Positions 32,263-33,944 of a stretch of DNA of 33,944 bases are shown piece by piece; position 1 is the first letter of the stretch; each line of letters starts with the position of its first letter. The DNA lies in NCBI RefSeq assembly GCF_021404545.1, contig NZ_JAAWWD010000072.1, positions 1-33,944 on the forward strand. Direction: 5' to 3'. The notes under the pieces were generated by a model. It saw only the letters and a list, made by a program, of their open reading frames with translations, did no database searches and was not told the DNA's origin. The DNA comes from Aestuariivita sp. (GTDB lineage: Bacteria; Pseudomonadota; Alphaproteobacteria; Rhodobacterales; Rhodobacteraceae). The position numbers were made by a program, and so were the translations under genes.

Positions 32263-33318
32263 ATGAACCTGAAACACCTCGCCTTTGCGGGCGCCCTTGC
32301 CGCCACCCCGGTCGCGGCGCTGGCTGACAGCTATTCGGTGACGATCGCTGCGGGCCACCCGCCAGTCTTCCGCTGGGTCAAAATGATCTCGGATGTGTTC
32401 GTACCCACCGTAACATCCCAGATGGACGCGGCAGGCCACTCCATCACCTTCTCCGAACAATATGGCGGCTCACTCGCCAAGGTCGGTGAGGAACTTGAGG
32501 CCGTCGAGGCCGGGCTGGCCGAGATCGGCACGTGCCAGTCGCTCTTTGATCCGGCGAAACTGGCGGTGCAGAACGTGACCTATTACACGCCGTTCACGAC
32601 ATCGGACCTGCGCAAGGTCTCAACCATCATCGACGATTTGCACGCCAACCTGCCTGCAATGACCCAGGCCTATGGCGAGAACGGCGTGGTCTATCTGGGC
32701 GCCCCTATCGTGATCGACGACTATCTGCTGATGACGAATTTCCCGGTCAATTCGCTCGATGATCTCGACGGGCGCAAGATCGCGGCCCCCGGTGCGGCGA
32801 TCAACTGGCTGTCGGGCACGGGGGCTGTGGGCGTGTCGGGCAACCTCACGACCTATTACAACGAGTTGAAGACAGGCGTCTATGACGGGGTCATCGTCTT
32901 TGCCTCCGCCGCGCTGCCGGGCAAGCTCTTTGAGGTGGCGCCTTACATCACCAAGACCGGGATGGGCGCACAATATGCCGGATCGCTCTGTGCCAATGCC
33001 GATTGGTACGCGAGTCTTCCCGACGATGCGCAGACCGCTCTCAAGGCGGGCGCGGATGCCGCACAGGACTGGTATGTCGATCAGTTGGAGGCAGCAGTCA
33101 CCGCATCGCTCGCGGCCATGGCCGATGCCGGGGCCACAATCGCCGAAGCTCCTGACAGCTTGCGCGAAGGCTGGGCCATGGGCATGGACAACGCGGCCCG
33201 CGTCTGGGCCGATCAGCATGACGCACAGGGCAAACCGGCCTCCGAGGTGCTCAGCACCTATATGAACGCGATGCGCGACGCAGGCGCCACCCCGCTGCGC
33301 AACTGGGACATCGAGTAA
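32263..33318 (+). CDS. dctP: TRAP transporter periplasmic substrate-binding protein (DctP), second system
   Basis: 351 residues. A Sec signal peptide (MNLKHLAFAGALAA, cleavage likely after ALA before DSYS) leads into a DctP fold: FSEQYGGSLAKVGEELEAVEAGLAEIG, then LDDLDGRKIAAPGAAINWL, then LTTYYNELKTGVYDGV. In the DLxGLKIR segment where most relatives have an Arg for the ligand carboxylate, this protein has KIAAPG. It belongs to the subgroup lacking that Arg, so its ligand contact differs from the first DctP. The two proteins are only distantly similar. GGGAGGA about 8 bases upstream fixes the start. It may be under TetR control. Confidence 0.92.
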   Translation: MNLKHLAFAGALAATPVAALADSYSVTIAAGHPPVFRWVKMISDVFVPTVTSQMDAAGHSITFSEQYGGSLAKVGEELEAVEAGLAEIGTCQSLFDPAKLAVQNVTYYTPFTTSDLRKVSTIIDDLHANLPAMTQAYGENGVVYLGAPIVIDDYLLMTNFPVNSLDDLDGRKIAAPGAAINWLSGTGAVGVSGNLTTYYNELKTGVYDGVIVFASAALPGKLFEVAPYITKTGMGAQYAGSLCANADWYASLPDDAQTALKAGADAAQDWYVDQLEAAVTASLAAMADAGATIAEAPDSLREGWAMGMDNAARVWADQHDAQGKPASEVLSTYMNAMRDAGATPLRNWDIE

Positions 33319-33324
33319 GCGCCC

Positions 33325-33843
33325 ATGTCACTCAAGACCGATACGCAGCGCGATCCTCTCGCGCTGCGGCTGCTTGATGCGGCCACGCAAGGGCTGAATG
33401 TTGCGGGATCGATGCTGATCCTAGCGCTCATGGTTTTTGTTGGTATTGACGTGGCCGGGCGCAACCTCTTTGGCACTCCGGTCAGCGGCGTGCCCGAGTT
33501 GGTGACGCTGTCCATCGTGGCGATCGTCTTTCTGCAGATCCCCGCCGCCCTGCGCCAGGGCCGCATGACCCAATCGGATGCCTTTCTGGGCTGGCTGATC
33601 CGCACACGGCCCGCGCTGGGCAATTCCTTGGCGACGCTTTTCGATCTGATCGCAATCGCAGTGATCTGGGTGATCGTCTCGGCCACCTGGCCGATCTTTA
33701 CCCGCGCCTGGCAACGCGGTGAGTTCATCGGCGCGCTCGGCGATTTCACCGCCCCGGTCTGGCCGGTCAAACTGATCCTGATCGTCGGCGGCGCCGTCCT
33801 GATCGCGCAATTCGCCGCCCGCATCTGGAGACGGTATCGATGA
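33325..33843 (+). CDS. dctQ: TRAP transporter small membrane subunit (DctQ), second system
   Basis: 172 residues with four hydrophobic segments: GSMLILALMVFVGIDVAGRN, PELVTLSIVAIVFLQI, LFDLIAIAVIWVIVSAT and LILIVGGAVLIAQF. These follow the order of DctQ and include the conserved Arg after the first helix (AGRNLFG). It starts 6 bases after the dctP stop. It should be followed by dctM. An ATGA overlap at 33840 opens a frame that runs to the window edge without stop, but its residues (MSATACFFWPKIFPAGG...) are not DctM-like, so the large subunit is missing, displaced or beyond the edge. Confidence 0.9.
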   Translation: MSLKTDTQRDPLALRLLDAATQGLNVAGSMLILALMVFVGIDVAGRNLFGTPVSGVPELVTLSIVAIVFLQIPAALRQGRMTQSDAFLGWLIRTRPALGNSLATLFDLIAIAVIWVIVSATWPIFTRAWQRGEFIGALGDFTAPVWPVKLILIVGGAVLIAQFAARIWRRYR

Positions 33844-33856
33844 GCGCCACCGCATG

Positions 33857-33890
33857 CTTCTTCTGGCCAAAAATATTCCCCGCCGGAGGC
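33857..33890. repeat. Roseobacter-type intergenic repeat element
   Basis: The stretch TTCTTCTGGCCAAAAATATT followed by CCCCGCCGGAGGC resembles a short element I know to recur between genes in many Rhodobacterales genomes. There is only one copy here, so the claim that it is a repeat rests on recollection, not on this sequence. It lies where dctM of the second system should begin. Confidence 0.45.
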
Positions 33891-33944
33891 TCCCGTCCCC
33901 TCCAGATGCCCCGAGGGTCCGATGGCGCCCTTGTACACGGCCTT

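Noticed and set aside
33258-33938. A 226-residue minus-strand frame over the second dctQ
   Set aside because: It is antisense to a DctQ with four proper helices, has a low-complexity composition, and begins in the repeat element.
33840-33944. Open frame starting at the ATGA overlap after the second dctQ as the N terminus of dctM
   Set aside because: The 35 residues visible lack the hydrophobic first helix of DctM and read through an intergenic repeat-like element. I record it as a puzzle rather than a gene.
1-33944. CRISPR arrays, tRNA, rRNA, insertion sequences, prophage or toxin-antitoxin modules
   Set aside because: Read by eye, I found no regularly spaced repeats, no conserved RNA gene sequence and no transposase, integrase or phage motifs.

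Overview
The window is GC-rich, gene-dense chromosomal DNA most consistent with an alphaproteobacterium of the Rhodobacterales (Roseobacter group). Support: strong GC bias at third codon positions, many ATGA stop/start overlaps, two TRAP transporters, a short Methyltransf_17-like protein, a DUF1045 protein, and a short intergenic element at the right end that I know from roseobacter genomes. I see no rRNA, tRNA, CRISPR array, phage gene or transposase. About 31 protein genes are supported.

Region A (1-4221, minus strand) is a small catabolic or detoxification cluster. A LysR regulator is followed by a YgfF-like short-chain dehydrogenase, an epoxide-hydrolase/haloacetate-dehalogenase type alpha/beta hydrolase and a nitronate monooxygenase family flavoprotein. 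Overlapping dyads lie between the regulator and the dehydrogenase. Region B (4422-7710) holds a cytosolic endonuclease/exonuclease/phosphatase family protein convergent with a large MscS-type mechanosensitive channel, with a nested inverted repeat between them.

Region C (7888-15684, plus strand) is the most distinctive part. It is a tightly coupled eight-gene operon: a TviB-like UDP-N-acetylhexosamine 6-dehydrogenase, two MurG/GT28-like glycosyltransferases, two GT4-like glycosyltransferases, a histidine phosphatase, a cytosolic NodB-like deacetylase and a small methyltransferase. There is no flippase, polymerase, ABC exporter or lipid-carrier priming transferase. The operon probably makes a uronic-acid-containing glycoconjugate of unknown structure. 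A DUF1045 2H-phosphoesterase follows at 15753.

Region D (16449-18740) has a GNAT acetyltransferase and a CHMI-like tautomerase on the minus strand, divergent from rpe. rpe overlaps a protein that resembles 2-dehydro-3-deoxygalactonokinase but has lost the N-terminal part of the kinase fold.

Region E (18804-31389, minus strand) is a near-continuous 12-gene run, probably one operon for uptake and beta-oxidation of a carboxylate. Transcription order: dctP, dctQ, dctM, an iclR-type regulator, a FadB-type bifunctional enzyme, thiolase, large and small acyl-CoA dehydrogenases, a PaaI-like thioesterase, a PaaG-like crotonase, a decayed nitronate monooxygenase and an acyl-CoA ligase. The enzyme set resembles the pim operon of Rhodopseudomonas palustris, with a transporter added. 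A 171-bp intergenic region with three near-perfect dyads separates it from a divergent tetR-type gene (31561). That gene is followed, after a terminator-like hairpin, by a second TRAP dctP-dctQ pair (Region F, 32263-33843). The open frame coupled to this second dctQ does not look like dctM before the window ends.
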